A DNA stretch of 64,000 nt from Marchantia polymorpha subsp. ruderalis (GCA_037833965.1 AP031357.1:15210001-15274000), one strand, 5' to 3'; shown: positions 36,805-49,959, numbered from the stretch's first letter. Notes: a model not told the origin generated them from the letters alone. Translations and numbers: made by a program.

Positions 36805-37182
36805 CTAACTTCTGCTAACAAAGTCCATAGAGGTTCGGAAGATATCAACACCCTGGCTATCCACAAACCTAGGTATTGGTGGAGTGCATTTGCAAACCCT
36901 GACACGTACGTTCGTTCTTAGCGGATGTGCCACTAACACTTCGCGAGCTATCTCACTAGCAACCTTTACTACCAGATCAGAACTCGGACCTTCCACGATC
37001 TTCTCCACAACACTGGAAAGGTCCGCGTAGTTGACAGAGTCGTTTAGATCGTCAAAACTGTTGCTCGTTTGAAGCTCTAACCATGCATCCACGTTCATCA
37101 AAAATTTCTGTCCAATCTTCAAGCCACCTTTGTACGAGCTCACCGACCGCCTAAACGTCATCCCCGCTAGACCGATAAGTTT
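36805..37182 (-). CDS. Dihydroneopterin aldolase (FolB)-like protein, probably one exon or an intron-less copy
   Basis: FolB splits dihydroneopterin to hydroxymethyl-dihydropterin and glycolaldehyde in folate synthesis, cytosolic in plants. From about 37182 to the stop at 36805-36807 the minus strand is uninterrupted and aligns without gaps, by memory, to Staphylococcus aureus FolB residues 3-106. Key blocks are LAGMTF, LKIGQKFLMNVDAWLEL, DDLNDSVNYADLSSVVEKIV, EGPSSDL, VRVRVCKCTPPIP and GVDIFR. Of the four catalytic positions known in that enzyme, Tyr54 and Lys100 are kept; Glu22 is Gly and Glu74 is Val, and the usual Y-H-G loop is replaced by R-S-V. The frame stays open upstream to about 37370 but without ATG. 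The first in-frame ATG (37159-37161) falls just inside the conserved domain, so either an upstream exon is joined at an AG near 37192 or this is a start-less copy. The likely reading is a decaying retained copy or a diverged, perhaps non-aldolase, paralogue. Both neighbours are retrotransposon fossils. Confidence 0.75.
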   Translation of the reverse strand, partial: KLIGLAGMTFRRSVSSYKGGLKIGQKFLMNVDAWLELQTSNSFDDLNDSVNYADLSSVVEKIVEGPSSDLVVKVASEIAREVLVAHPLRTNVRVRVCKCTPPIPRFVDSQGVDIFRTSMDFVSRS

Positions 37183-37266
37183 AGGACCTCTGCTGAGGAT
37201 CTCTACAACTGTTGCCGGCAACAATTGACACTCTCTCCTCTTGCAATAACGACTGTCAAACCACAA

Positions 37267-37740
37267 TTGATGCGAATTGAAAAGTAAAACTATTAAACCC
37301 GACCGATCTGAAGAACCAAACCTCGACCGAACTTTGATCCAAAACCAAAGAACCGTACCCGATCAATCAAAAGAGAAATTCACCTTCGAACATACACCGA
37401 TATTGAATCACAAAAGCCACGGAACAGATTGTAACATGACAGGTTTAACACACTTTTGCGTGATCCTGCACTACAGGATCACCAACAGAGTTCTTCGAGT
37501 GAAAAAACGTGGTTTTTTCCACTGAAAAACCCATAAGTTTCAACTACTCCACTATCAGCAAACCGTCACAAACATAAGTCGAGCCTAACTCACTGAAGAG
37601 ATTCCGGGTCGACGCTACCGGATCGTTCTACTCACACTACTCTCAACGCACTAGGTTCGACTCAAAGAACTGACGTTCTTCGAGTCGTCTTCAACCCTAT
37701 ACCCTTCGCGACCTGAAATCCTAGCTTGACACTATTTTTA
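37267..37740. other. Short non-TE stretch upstream of the FolB-like frame
   Basis: Moderate GC, with GTTCTTCGAGT-type repeats (about 37491, and again near 37674) and a small hairpin AAAAAACGTGGTTTTTT (about 37502-37518). It could hold an upstream exon or promoter of the FolB-like gene, but no coding start is recognisable. Confidence 0.3.
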
Positions 37741-37744
37741 TTAA

Positions 37745-40148
37745 ATACCGAGTTACATGACAGATGCCTTTTAGTCTCACTAATGCACTAGCTACATTCA
37801 TGGAATTGATGAACGACATCTTTCGCTCTTATGTAGATAAATTTGTCATTGTTTTTCTAGATGATATATTGATGTATAGCAAAACTTTGACTGATCATAG
37901 AGGTTATTCACAAGAATTTATTCAAGTTTTGAGATACTATCAATTGTATGCCAAAGCTTCAAAATGTGAATTTGGCAAATTAGAAGTAGATTACTTGGAT
38001 CATAGAGTTACAGCCGCAGGAATCCAAGTGATAAGTGAGAAGATAGATGCCATTGAGAAATGTACAACATCTGAGTATCAAACTCAATTGAAGAGTTTTC
38101 TAGCGCTCACTAGATTTTATCGTAGATTTTTGAAAGGTTTTGCTCGCCTAGCTCAGACCTTGAGTTCCATGTTAGGGAAAGATCAAAAATGAAGATGAGA
38201 AAAAACTCAAGAGTTAGCTTTTCAAGCATTGAAGATGCTTTGTTACACGCATCTATCCTCAAAAGATATGATCATAACCGTCATATCAAGCTGGAAACTG
38301 ACGCATCAGGTACAATGGTAGCTAGCACACTTCAACAAGAATGGAAGGATGCATGACATCTAGTTGCTTTCTATTCTTGAAAGTTGATGGCGGCGGAACA
38401 AAATTATCACACAACAGAAAGGAAGGACTTGATTATTGTGTTGGCAACCAAACACCGGAAGCATCACTTGGGTGATAAAAAATACGTGATGGAGATCTAT
38501 CATAAATCCTTGGTTTATTTTGAAACTCAGAAGTATCTATCTAAACTATTAATTTGATGGACAAAGTGGCGTCAACGCTTCAACATGAAGATTGTGTATG
38601 TGGAGTATCAGAAGCAACGTGCAGATGTTCTCACACACATGCCTTGTTTGAATCATGTTGTAAAAGTGAAGATTTAAGCAGATTGATGGAGCAAGATGAC
38701 ATATGCCACAAAGTAGTATGAAGAGATCATGAAGGCATTACAAGCTGGAAGGGCAGAGAAAGTTAGAGATTTGGCTGTCTACAAACAGTGTATATTGATT
38801 CCACAAGACCAAGAGTAACGCACAATGATATTATGAGAAAATCATAATACACCAATTGTAGGTCATGTGAGAGTGGAGAAGACCTTAGAGAGCATCCATC
38901 AAGTTTACTTTTGGCCCAAACTATGAGAGAACGTGGAGGCTTATGTTCAAAGTTGTGTTGCTTGTCAATACAACAAGGCAAGTAATCAAATATTAGCTGG
39001 TTCCTTATAGCATCTTCCTAATGTCAAACAGTAATGGGAACATGTCACCATGGATCTTGTATGTGAGTTACCAAAAACTTTGTTAGGAAATGATTCAGTG
39101 GTGGTTTTTGTGGACAAATTGAGCAAGGTGATTCTCATCAGACCAACCACAAAAACAATGATAGCTCCACAACTTGCTCAATTGTACTTAGATGCTATTT
39201 TTGTGAATCATGGATTAAGCAAAGTCTTAATCATTGATAGAAGTATTCGTTTCACTAGTTTGTTTTTGAAAACTTTGTTTAGTTTTTTCAAAACCAAATT
39301 AGCAATGTCAACAACTTACCATCCTCAGACTTATGATTAAACAGAGAGAGCCAATAGATTTTTAGAGGATATGATACAAGCATTCACATTAGAGGAGCAA
39401 GAAGAGTGGGATACTCTTTTGCCTCTTGTGGAATTTGCATATAACAATTTTGTAAATGTATCCACAAAGGTGTCTTCATTTTACTTCATGTATGGTGCTC
39501 ATCTCATTACTTCATCAAGTTTGATGAAATTTTTGAAAGGAGAGGAGTTTTCAACTAAGGTAGTCGCGGTCAACGAGTTGTGGAACATATCCACCGATGC
39601 CTACATCAAGCAAAGAAAAAGTTGTTGATTGCTCAAAATCAATAAAAACAGCATGCTGATGCTTATCGTCATGAAGTTAGTTTTTCAAGTTGAAGATTAT
39701 GCTTGGCTATCCACAACAAATTTATCTCGGGTAGAAACATCAAAGTTTAAACCTAGATTCATTGGTCCTTTTGTAATATTGAAACGTGTTGATGAAGTGT
39801 CATACAAAGTTAAAGCTTCCGTAACATATGAAAATACATCCTTTATTTCACGTGTCACAATTGCAAAAACATGCGCCATGATCAAAACAATTCACGAATC
39901 AACAAGTGTTACCTCCTTTATCAATTTTGATAGTTGATCGATAGGAATTTGAGGTAAAAAAATATCCTCAAGAAACAGATTAGAGGCCATAAGTATTCAA
40001 AGGTAGAGTATTTGGTTCAATAAAAATGATATCCATCATACGAATCAACTTGAAAACTAGCTAAAAATCTAGCTAATGCACAGTTGATAGTTCAAGAATT
40101 TGAATACATGTGCAACAAGGACGTTGTGTCTTAAGACGAAATGAAGTT
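37745..40148 (+). mobile_element. Ty3/Gypsy retrotransposon fossil B, 3' half (broken)
   Basis: In order on the plus strand it holds reverse transcriptase (MPFSLTNALATF and FLDDILMYS, about 37764-38190), an RNase H region (about 38.2-38.7 kb), integrase (LVCELPKTLLGND..VVFVDKLSK and YHPQTYD, about 39050-39600) and an integrase C-terminal region (KFKPRFIGPFVILKR, about 39750). The 3' LTR (40149-40536) follows. Gag and the 5' side are not present next to it. It is broken in many places and AT-rich, hence older than Ty3 A. It may have been fed by the same family as the LTR at 26658-27078. Confidence 0.85.
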
Positions 40149-40536
40149 TGTAACCATCTTTAGTTAATTGGAACTAAAGTAGAGATTACTCTAAATTTTG
40201 ATATAGATCCTTTAGTGTGCACTAGTCATAGTTGCCACGTCAGCGGTCTGCGTGCTTGGTAGGTAGAGAGTAGGTGTGTTAGTTGCCACGTTAGCGATCC
40301 GTGTGCTTGTTGGGTAAGGATTGAGTGTGTTAGTTGGAAGCGCCACGTTAGCAATCCGTGTGTTTGTTAGCGTGATCGACCATGTCATTCATCCACATGA
40401 TATGATCTTATCACCTTGTACTTGTACTTGTTGATGAGAGCTATATAAGAAAGAGTAAAATCATTGTTGATATCTATCATCTTCAAAGTTTATGTTTCTA
40501 TCTTCGAATGAACTCTCTTTAAACCCTAGTGTTACA
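40149..40536 (+). mobile_element. 3' LTR of Ty3 fossil B (family B)
   Basis: TGTAACCATCTTTAGTTA at the start and CTAGTGTTACA at the end give TG..CA termini. It contains three ~50 bp subrepeats with GCCACGTTAGCGATCC (about 40231-40372) and a TATA box (CTATATAAG, about 40441). It follows the integrase end of Ty3 B directly. Confidence 0.85.
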
Positions 40537-43330
40537 ACAGCTAATGAAGTGCTTACAACTTTAGCATTTAACATGTTAAACCTAGCAAGTACTTTCTTTG
40601 CTTATCACGTCTGTGTCAACTAAAGTTTGCTTGATGACTCGTTCCTGTGGATCTCCATGTATAAAATATGCTTAGCAAGACCTAAATCTTTCATATTAGA
40701 CTCAAAACAGAGCTGGACTTTGAGTTGAATAATCTCACATATATCCTTAGAAGCAATAAGCATATCATTTACAACACGAGTAATATGAAGCCAAAACTTG
40801 TGTTACTAACACGCTTCATCTATACACAAGGGTCATATGCACTTTGTATGAAGCCTTGCGTATGCATGAACTAATCAAAATGTTTGTTTCATTGTCAGGG
40901 ACTTTGCTTAAGTCCATACAAGGATTTAAGCAACCGACAAATCAAAAGTTCCTTTTCTCTCTTCAAGAAACCCTCCGATTGTCTCATGTAAATCACTTCG
41001 TCCAATGCTCAATGCAAAAATGTTGTAACAACATCTATGATTGAGGAATAGATCAAATAATGTGACAAGTGCACACAACAAGCATATAGTTGAAAACCTA
41101 GCAATTGGTGAAAAAATCTCAGTGTAGTCGATGTACTTCCTCTGTTCAAAGCCCTTAGCCACCAATTTTGCCTTGAAGATTTTCTTCACCGTGAAGCTCC
41201 ACTTGCAATATATAGCTCAATTTCCATTGGGCAACTTCACAAGTTGCCCAATGGAAATTGTCATGAATTGATACCATTTTCTTTTGCATTGCTGCATCCC
41301 AATCAAGTTCTTCTAGAACTGATTGAGATTCAATATAAGAGTATGGACTCCCATTCTCCATAATCAACGCTTCTCTTGAGTCATCAACAAGTAGGTCTTC
41401 GTCTCTAACATCATGTTCAGTATGAAACCAAGTACCATACCTTTTGAGTGCACGACAAACACGTGTTGGTCTTGCAGTTGAAGACTCTGGTTGATCACTA
41501 TGTGCTGGTTCAGATCGTGGCCCACCAACATTGTGTTGCTCCTCATGGTTCTCTTCAGGAGCAAATTCTTGCTCTTCTACCTTGCCCATTATTTGTGGAG
41601 CACCTCCTTGCGGCCCATCATGAAAAATTTCATGGAAAATCTTTCCCTCAATGATGTTTGGGGAAGATAACTAGGCTTTGTTAGTAGCAAGATCAACAAT
41701 CTTCCTCTCTTTTGATGATCAGGACTCATTGAAAGTAACATCTCTACTAACCACAAGTTTACAGTCTACAGGATCCCAAAGCCGATATTATTTGACATCA
41801 GGTTGATAATCAAGAGAAATACACAGGTAGCCTTGGGATCAAGCTTAGTCCTTCATTCCCTGAGAACATGTGCATAAGCATCACATCCAAATACTCTAAG
41901 ATAAGATTGCTCAGCATTCCGTTTATGCCACATATCAAACATAGTCTTATAACTTGTTGCACTACAAGAAGACATGTTTATCAAATAAGTCGTACTACTG
42001 ATGAGTTCAGCCCAAAAAATCTATAGTAATCTAGCATATTTGTCTAAATGCAAAATTTCAGCACCTTCCGCAACATTTGGAACAATTTCCGCTCCTCACT
42101 TCAAGCTACTCATGCCAAGAAAGTGCTCACAATGTTAACAATTCTCAACACTTAGGCTCAAAAATTGTCAAAAATTGAAATTCTCAAAATTGAAATCTGA
42201 TATCATCCACACGTAGCCCACAATCTAATCCACTAGCATTTGAAAACGGTTTGTCAAAATTAACTCCGAGCACAAATTCATTAATTCTAGAGTTAAGGGC
42301 GTAAAAACTTGAATCTAGACCCCCAAGGGAATGCCTACTAACTAAAATTTACACGAAGTCTATTTCCAAAACCTTCTCTCGCCTCGCGTGCTCAACTTGC
42401 TTGAGAATCACGATTGGTCTAATCCATCAAAATTGCCCAAAAAAAATACACTCTTTGTTTGATTCTTTTGTGACGGGATTCTTCACACTAGCATTTTCCC
42501 CTATGCACCTTACGTGATCCCTTTTAAAGCCTTTACAGACCCAAGAATTCCGAAGTTCCCTCCCATTCAAAATTCCTGAACCCTAAATCCACTCAAAATT
42601 CCTCAAACTTTAAATCCGAGATTTGTCACTCCAAATTTGCGTCCCAGTGAAACCATCATATCTGAAATCAACCTCAATCTTCAAACACCCATAACTTCAC
42701 GAACTCTCAACAAAATTTATGTCAAAATGATCGTTTCGGAGAATACATCACAACTATGTGTAAAAAATCAGAAAATATAGCGAGAAAAATTTTGAATTTT
42801 GAGAAATCAAAGCGATTCTATGATAGTTGAATGTAAGAAAACTCTCTACTTCAAATTTGAGAAATCTCTCTAGCCACTCCATGAAACTATATCGTTCTTT
42901 CATCAAAGTGTATTAGTGACTCTGACTACTCTTCTACAAAGAATAACCTAACAATTACTTCAAATTGCAAGTAGAAATTTCAACAACACTTCCGTGCCTC
43001 TCAGATCTTCAATTGTGAAAATCAGAAATCTGCATGCACTGAACGAGCTTTGACACAAATTGAAAGGCCAAACCATCCAGATCAATAAGTACGCACGACA
43101 ATCACAACACCAAGATAACTCCACATGCTACGTCCACGAGCAAGAGTATAAACTTTATTAAAGCATACATGTGTACACGACCTCCATAGCCAAACTTTTC
43201 TCCTTCCTATTCACTCTCTAAGTGCAATACTGAACTATACGTAATGAATGTCTCCTTCTCTCTTCTATACAAAAAGAGATAAGGTGCACAACTTAGCTAA
43301 CCTAACCACAGTTAACTTTCTAACTATGGT
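40537..43330 (-). mobile_element. Ty1/Copia retrotransposon fossil 1 (broken)
   Basis: The minus strand shows copia integrase C-terminal text (SYLRVFGCDAYAHV, about 41870-41920), the reverse transcriptase start (WDAAMQKKMVSIHDNFHW, about 41250-41310) and core (FKAKLVAKGFEQRKYIDYTE, about 41110-41175). A primer-binding-like site on the minus strand (complement of GCTTTGACACAAA, about 43047-43059) is followed at 43061 by LTR-like sequence with the ACACCAAGATAAC and GCTACGTCCACGA words also seen at 45.4 kb. Gag is not recognisable. It is a fossil with many breaks. Its 3' side meets LTR B of the Ty3 fossil. Confidence 0.75.
41218..41260. repeat. Perfect inverted repeat, 20 bp arms, 3 nt spacer
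   Basis: CAATTTCCATTGGGCAACTT, spacer CAC, exact reverse complement. It lies inside copia fossil 1. Confidence 0.9.
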
Positions 43331-43339
43331 TATCACTCA

Positions 43340-45290
43340 ATAAAGTTAATTCAATATAATATTAACTTAAAAGTTTGATTTATATTACTTATTTTTTTTA
43401 GATAATTTTTTTCTCTCATTATTTTTTTATGATAAAAAAAATATCAACGTGTAATCAAAATAATAATAACATTAACAGAAATAAATTATGAGTATACATA
43501 AAATTAAAAAATATTTTACTAAATTTGACATGTATGAATCCAAAAGTTAAACATGATCATAACTAGAATAATAATAATAATAATTTTTTAATATTATCAA
43601 AAATTTCAATGATAGATTTTACATTTTTATTTGATGTTTTATCTTCATATGCAATGAATGATTTAAAAGATGCAAGATATTAAAAATTATAAAATTTTAT
43701 GAAATTTGATCAATAATAAAAAACCAAATTTTATATAGCAAAGTTTTAAATTTTTTAAAGTAACTAGAAATGAATGATGAAATGCAATTCACACATAAAA
43801 AACCTATATCAATGCTTTACATCAAATTGCTTTTGCAATTTATGAGCATATATATGATTGCAATACTTTGATTTTCGAAAGAAAAAAATTCCTTAGAAAT
43901 TCATGCATAATTATTGAAAACAAACAAAATTTCGAATTTTTAAAAAATTTGATATATTTGTAATTAATAAAAAATTTCTAGCTTATTATAAAAATTCTCA
44001 TAGAATCAATCATTTTTTATATTGTTTTCTAGAAAAAAATTTCATCTAGGATTAATTGCCAGATGTTTCACAATAGTTTTTCAACTTTGAAAAGTATCAC
44101 AATTGCTATGACAATACTATAACTTTTCAAATAAAATTAAACAAATATTCAACTTCATGTACATATGTGTTGTCACTTAAGTCTTCTTCTTTCAGAAATA
44201 TTTTCTAAAGTATATTTTTGAAATAAAATTTGAATATTACCTATAACAAAATAGTGTCTTTTTTAAATGAATGGTAAAATTAATGGCAGAATTTTATCTT
44301 TATCTTTATATTACCTAGAAAGATAAATATTTTATTACAAACTACTATCAAATTTTCTTTCTGAAACAACTTTCAATAAAATACGCTTAAATGCATCTTT
44401 TGAGTGATTGAATTGTGTTAATTGTGTTTGATTGAGAATACAGTTTTTCAATTTTATGTCAAATTTATGTTTGAAAATATGTGAGTTTTCATTGTTTCTA
44501 AAACTATGCTTAAATGTCATTGATGTATATATTTTTTTTCAACAGAGAAAGTCCAACTCTAAAATAGCATGAATTAATAATTTAATTTACAAAATTTACA
44601 GGTTTTTCATTGAAAATTATTTTATTATGCTACAATTGCACAAATATTTGCAAAACTTTTTCTTTCACAATATATATCTTCAGTATGTCAATAGTATAGT
44701 TTTTCACATAGATAATTTAAGAATGAATGTAGTCTAATATTTTCCAATAATAAACAGAACTTTTGTTGACATCTATATTTTACAGAATTTTGATAACATA
44801 TAAAATAAATTGAATGATCAAAACATAATTTTGATATTGTAATCTTTGGAAAAAAATTTATATATGGATAGATGGAATGACATATTTGAAAATTTTAAGC
44901 ATTCAAATTTTTAAAAGATTTTTTTCTCATTTTTATTTTTTATTCTCAATTCACTTATTTTAGTTTCAAAAATATAAAACTCTGTCATAAAAGATTATTT
45001 TGATTAATTTTAAAATTATTATCTTTTATCTTTTATCTTACACTACTTGGAAAAAATGTTATTTGAATTTTTCTAAATGCTATATTTTTTGTTTTACAAT
45101 TTTGTTATTATAACTAAAATGTGATTTAAGGTCTATTTGCATTAGGTTATTTAAGCATATTTTGTATTACTTATTGATATTTAAGCTTAAGTTTTTTAAT
45201 TCATAACTTGTAACAACATTGACATAATTTGAATAAATTTTATCATTTCTATCATTTAATTTCATTTCAAAATTAGTTATCATATGTCAA
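43340..45290. other. Very AT-rich gene desert
   Basis: About 80% A+T with long runs of A or T and short ATT/AAT repeats (for example TAATAATAATAATAA near 43568). No coding frame, RNA gene or transposon end is recognised. It separates the two copia fossils. Confidence 0.6.
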
Positions 45291-45599
45291 ATTGTAAACA
45301 TATAACCAACTATCAGTAAAACAAAGTGAGACAAAAAAACCACACAATTGCACATAACACCAAGATAACGTGGTTCATCAAAGAGTGCTACGTCCACGAT
45401 TATGGAGAACACGCAATTGATTATTTAATGAAGTGCTTTTTAATTTAAAAGTTTGAGGGGTAAAGTATCCCAAGTCATAAGGTTGTTGTTAGCTAAAGTT
45501 AGCTAGTTAGAGGTTAGTCCAAAGCATGAGTTAACATCAACAATCTCCTTGTTAACTCATGTTGAGGTAACTGTAACCTCCATATATTATTATTATGTG

Positions 45600-45870
45600 A
45601 TAAGTTCTAGTTTGAAGCTTAACACAAGGTTAATCTTGTTAACCAGAGTTAACTAAAACTAAGTCGTAGTCATAACATTACATTGTAATAATATATAAAA
45701 GTAACTAAAAAACCAGCTAGCATAGAGAAAATAGTGACATTTTGTAACTTATATAATTACTCCGAAAGAAGTTTCAGAAAAAAATCTAACACAAGTATGT
45801 TCTTTATAACAAGAGTTAATTAAAACTAAGCCATTGTCATAAGAAAATAGACTAATGAAATAAAGACGTA
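45600..45870. repeat. Diverged direct repeat within the left LTR region of copia 2
   Basis: A TAACACAAG...AGTTAAYTAAAACTAAG segment at about 45628-45675 recurs at about 45788-45835, with a spacing of roughly 160 bp. The right LTR has one similar CTCAACACAAG word near 51651. Confidence 0.55.
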
Positions 45871-48094
45871 ACCAAAGATATTATGCTTGCAAACTACAAT
45901 TTTGCTCTCCATGCACAACCTGCCTTGTAGCACAACGTCATTTGAAGTTTTTCAAAGTAATAACTTTGATCAACGCATTAGTTAGAGTAGATTTTTCATC
46001 TATCTTGACTTGCTCAATCATCTAATTTTAAACTGTTTGTGTGATAAATTGATATCCAATGTCGATGGACTTCATTCTAACGTCCATAACTTGATTTGCA
46101 ACCAGACTATCACAATGAAGATTGATCACTTCTTGTTTCATTCCATCTCTTTGATAAGTATATCTAACCAATTAACTTTCTTTGTCATTTTTGTTACTGC
46201 CACATATTCAACTAGAGTTGTAGATTGAGCTACGCACTTAACCAAAGAATATCTTCAATTAGTGTTTCCATCATTCATTGTAAACACATATGATTGTAAA
46301 TCTTCTCTTGTATAGATCCTGTTTGCAATCAACATCAACGTAATCGAACAAAATTTTGGCAATCTAATGAACCATCAAACAATAAGTCATAATCCATAAT
46401 AATCTTCAAATACTTGAGATTTCATTTCACTGCTTTCAAATTAAAATTTTGTAGATTTGACATCTTTATTCACCTTGTGCAGTTCTAGAGCAATATCAGA
46501 CCTAGCGCACAACATCAAATACATGAGGTTGCCGATAGCTTGTTCATAGAAAACACATGACATTTTTACTTTCTTAATTATATTGGTAGTACATTGAGTT
46601 ACAAATGATTTGAAATGTGTTGCCTAAGAAGTCCATATTTATTTAAAATCATCCATGTTGAATCTGTCAGATATACGACAAATATACTTGACATGACTAA
46701 CCATGGACTCCTCTCTACAAAATTTCTATGAATATTCATGCCTAATATTAGATGTAAGAGAAAAAACAATAGAGAAAAGATATAATCACAATCATCAAAT
46801 GCATAACAATAATAAATATTGTGGCTAATGCGCATACTAAATAAATTGTAGCATATTTTGCTAGAGATAAAAAAACATTGTTGTAGTCTATATAATTCTA
46901 TTCTATGAAACCTCTAGCCATCAATCTAGCTTTGAAGATTTTTGCCTCGTCACCAATTAGATTTTTTTCCATCTTGTAATCTACTACATCTTGGAATCAA
47001 TCAATGCTTGATCGCTAAGAAGCTTAACTAGCTTTCAAATCCAAGCTTGTAATTTATTAGCAACTGCATTTCACGTTCCATAACAACATTTCATTCAAGC
47101 TTATTGACCAAAGTTTTAGTTTTGATTTTATTGTAGGAAAAAGGTTTGATTCTTCCAAGATTAACGCAATATCATCTTCATCCTTTGTATTAATCTCACA
47201 ACTTTCAAAAATGGATGAGTTGATTCATACAGCATTGCTTTGAAGAGTTCAACTAGCATAATTTGATGATTTTGTAGTAAAAGATTCTGTTTGATCTATA
47301 TTGTCTAATGTAGATCTATGAGTTTCACTAACAATAACCTAATTCTTTAGTTCCTATTTCTCAAGAATTTGCTCCACCTATATTGGTGTTTTTCTTTGTG
47401 TCAGATCATAAATCACATAATGATTTAGCTTTCATAACAACATCATTGAGTGGAGATTTTTACTTGTCAATACGAGGAGCATGAGAACTCTCCCCATGTT
47501 TCAATGGTATTGAATTATTGAAAAAAAATATCTCTACTGACAAGAAACTTAGAGATTAATGGATAGCATAACTTGTAATCCTTCACAACACTAGCATATT
47601 TAAAAAATGACACTTTTGGATGTAGTATCTTACTTAATCTTATTTTATTTGGATATGAGAGTATAAACATTACAATCAAAAATTCTCAAACGACTATAAT
47701 CAGTCATTCATTTGTGTCTCAATTTGAAAGGTCTCAAAAATATGATCTCATTTAAAGGAAAAGATTTATCAAGTAAATTGTGTTGTTGACAATTTCAATC
47801 TAAAATTCACATGGTAAATTTGATTGGATGAACATACTACATAGCTTCTCTAACACAATTTGGTTAAAATTTCTAGAAACAAAGTTTGTTACGGAGTATA
47901 AATCGTGATGAGATGACGAGTAATTTACTCCTTTTTGTAGTAACTTTAAAATAGTTTAGACATATACTTCCTACCGTTATCTGTGCACAAATATCTCACC
48001 TTGTGTTTCGTCTAAGTATCAACTTTGGTTCACCAACTTTTGAAAGTTGAAAACACTTTAGATTTGTGGGTAAGAAAATACAATCATACATACA

Positions 48095-48279
48095 TTGAGT
48101 AATCATGTTTAAATAATACATAGTAGACCTTTCTATAGAGTGAGATCACACATACTTTAATAATCATCTTCAAATGATACATAGTACAACTATCTAGACA
48201 ATGAGGTCACATATACCTTGAGTAATCATATTTAAATGATACATAGTACAACTTTCTAGGGAGTGAGGCAACAGGAGAG
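48095..48279. repeat. Three tandem ~61 bp units
   Basis: Units start at 48095, 48156 and 48218 (TTGAGTAATCAT, TTTAATAATCAT, TTGAGTAATCAT). Each continues with RTTTAAATRATACATAGTA and a TCTAG/TCTATA end. The units differ by several point changes, so the array has aged. It lies within copia fossil 2. Confidence 0.85.
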
Positions 48280-48449
48280 TGTCCCCACACGTCACTATGT
48301 ATATATTCCAGTATCTCCTTATAATTATGTGTTCCAGCATCAAAGACTCAACTATGATGTTTATCCATAATACAATGTTTGCAACATGCTAAATCAACTT
48401 AACCCAAACTCGATAACACTTTCTTCTTATCAAAGAATGACATGTATCT

Positions 48450-48483
48450 ATTGCAAACTATGTCATATGACATAGTTTGCAAT
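48450..48483. repeat. 34 bp perfect palindrome, no spacer
   Basis: ATTGCAAACTATGTCAT is followed directly by its exact reverse complement. It lies within copia fossil 2. Confidence 0.9.
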
Positions 48484-49959
48484 GCCATACATGAGAAATC
48501 TCAACTCAAGATTTGATTAATTGAACTTTTTTACAAATAGTAATGACGTGTAGCAAGAATAGATTATTGTATTTATATACTCAAAGTTAATCTTTTCATA
48601 TGATCAAAAATCTAACACGCCTATCTTAAACCTCCATTCTAGGCCGTGTACGTCTTAGACCAAGAAAGATCAAGTTTTTTCTCAAGTTAGGTGTAAAATT
48701 AATGTAAGTCGATGTATATTTTATTCCATTAAACATGTGTATCTTCACAGATCCAACATCTTCAATCCTACAAGATTGATCATATTCCATAAGAACTTAG
48801 CCGTCCAATTTTGAAAAAGTACAAAAGAACTTTCTAATATTACAAATGTGATAAGAAGAAGCATAGTCTAGAATCCATACGTCATCAACAAGATTTGATG
48901 AATTGCAAAACACATACCTTTATCATCATAAGTCATCTTTCAACACGTCGTAATTCTTTGGATCAAAGTGTTTTACAACGTTCGTTAATGGAGTAAAAAC
49001 TATGATTTAACCTTTATCCAGCAATACTTCTTGATGTGGCCACTCTTGCCACATTTTTAACAACCCATCATCTTCATCTCAAAAGATTTATCCCTAGTTT
49101 CAAATTTTTTTCTCTTAGGGCTTGTATTCATGGATTTAACATTTTAACGATCTTCTTGATCCCTTGAAAGTGACTGTAATCATCTAAACGTGATTATTGT
49201 CAGTGTCATCTTGGATGTGAATGGGCGATAGTTTGTCATCATTTCTTCGTGCACCTCATTTGTGAATAAAACTAGATTCTTACTAGATTATAGAGATCTA
49301 TCACTAGATCACCGTATGCATGGATGTCATTTTGGATTCAAATCTGTGATCTCATTTTGAAGATCATTAGCTTCAAGGATGCATGCAATCAGTTCGACAG
49401 TCTTGTGTGATGAAATCATTGCTGAAGAACGTACAAAAGAAGTGTAAACTCAACACGATCTTCATAACCAAAAAATCTAGATGATCCATAAGGATGTACA
49501 CTGTATGTTTTTGTAAATCACTTCATTTGATATCGCTAAGATTAGCAATCTTCTTCCTGAGCAACATAACAAGGTTCATAATCTTCAACCTTCATTTTAT
49601 TTATTATTCTCAAAGCAGGTAATCTACTCATCCATAGTCCAATCCTGACAATCTCATAGTCTGATCTTTACATTCTCATAGTTTGATCCTTCCACTTGTC
49701 TTGATGTCACCTTAGTTCAACAAAAACTAGAAAAAATGGCAAATCTGCGGCAATTTCCTCTTTGTCTATCATCTTTAAGCTCTCCAATGATATCTAGATG
49801 CACTAGTCGCGTCATGAGCTTTCTGATGATACCCAATTTGTCTATATTTTGAAAAACATCCTTTTAAATGGTATATTTTGACGGAAATAAAATTCCCTTA
49901 GATAGAATATTCTTGGCAAATGGAATATTCAGACAAAATACTTTCAAAATCTGTCCCGA

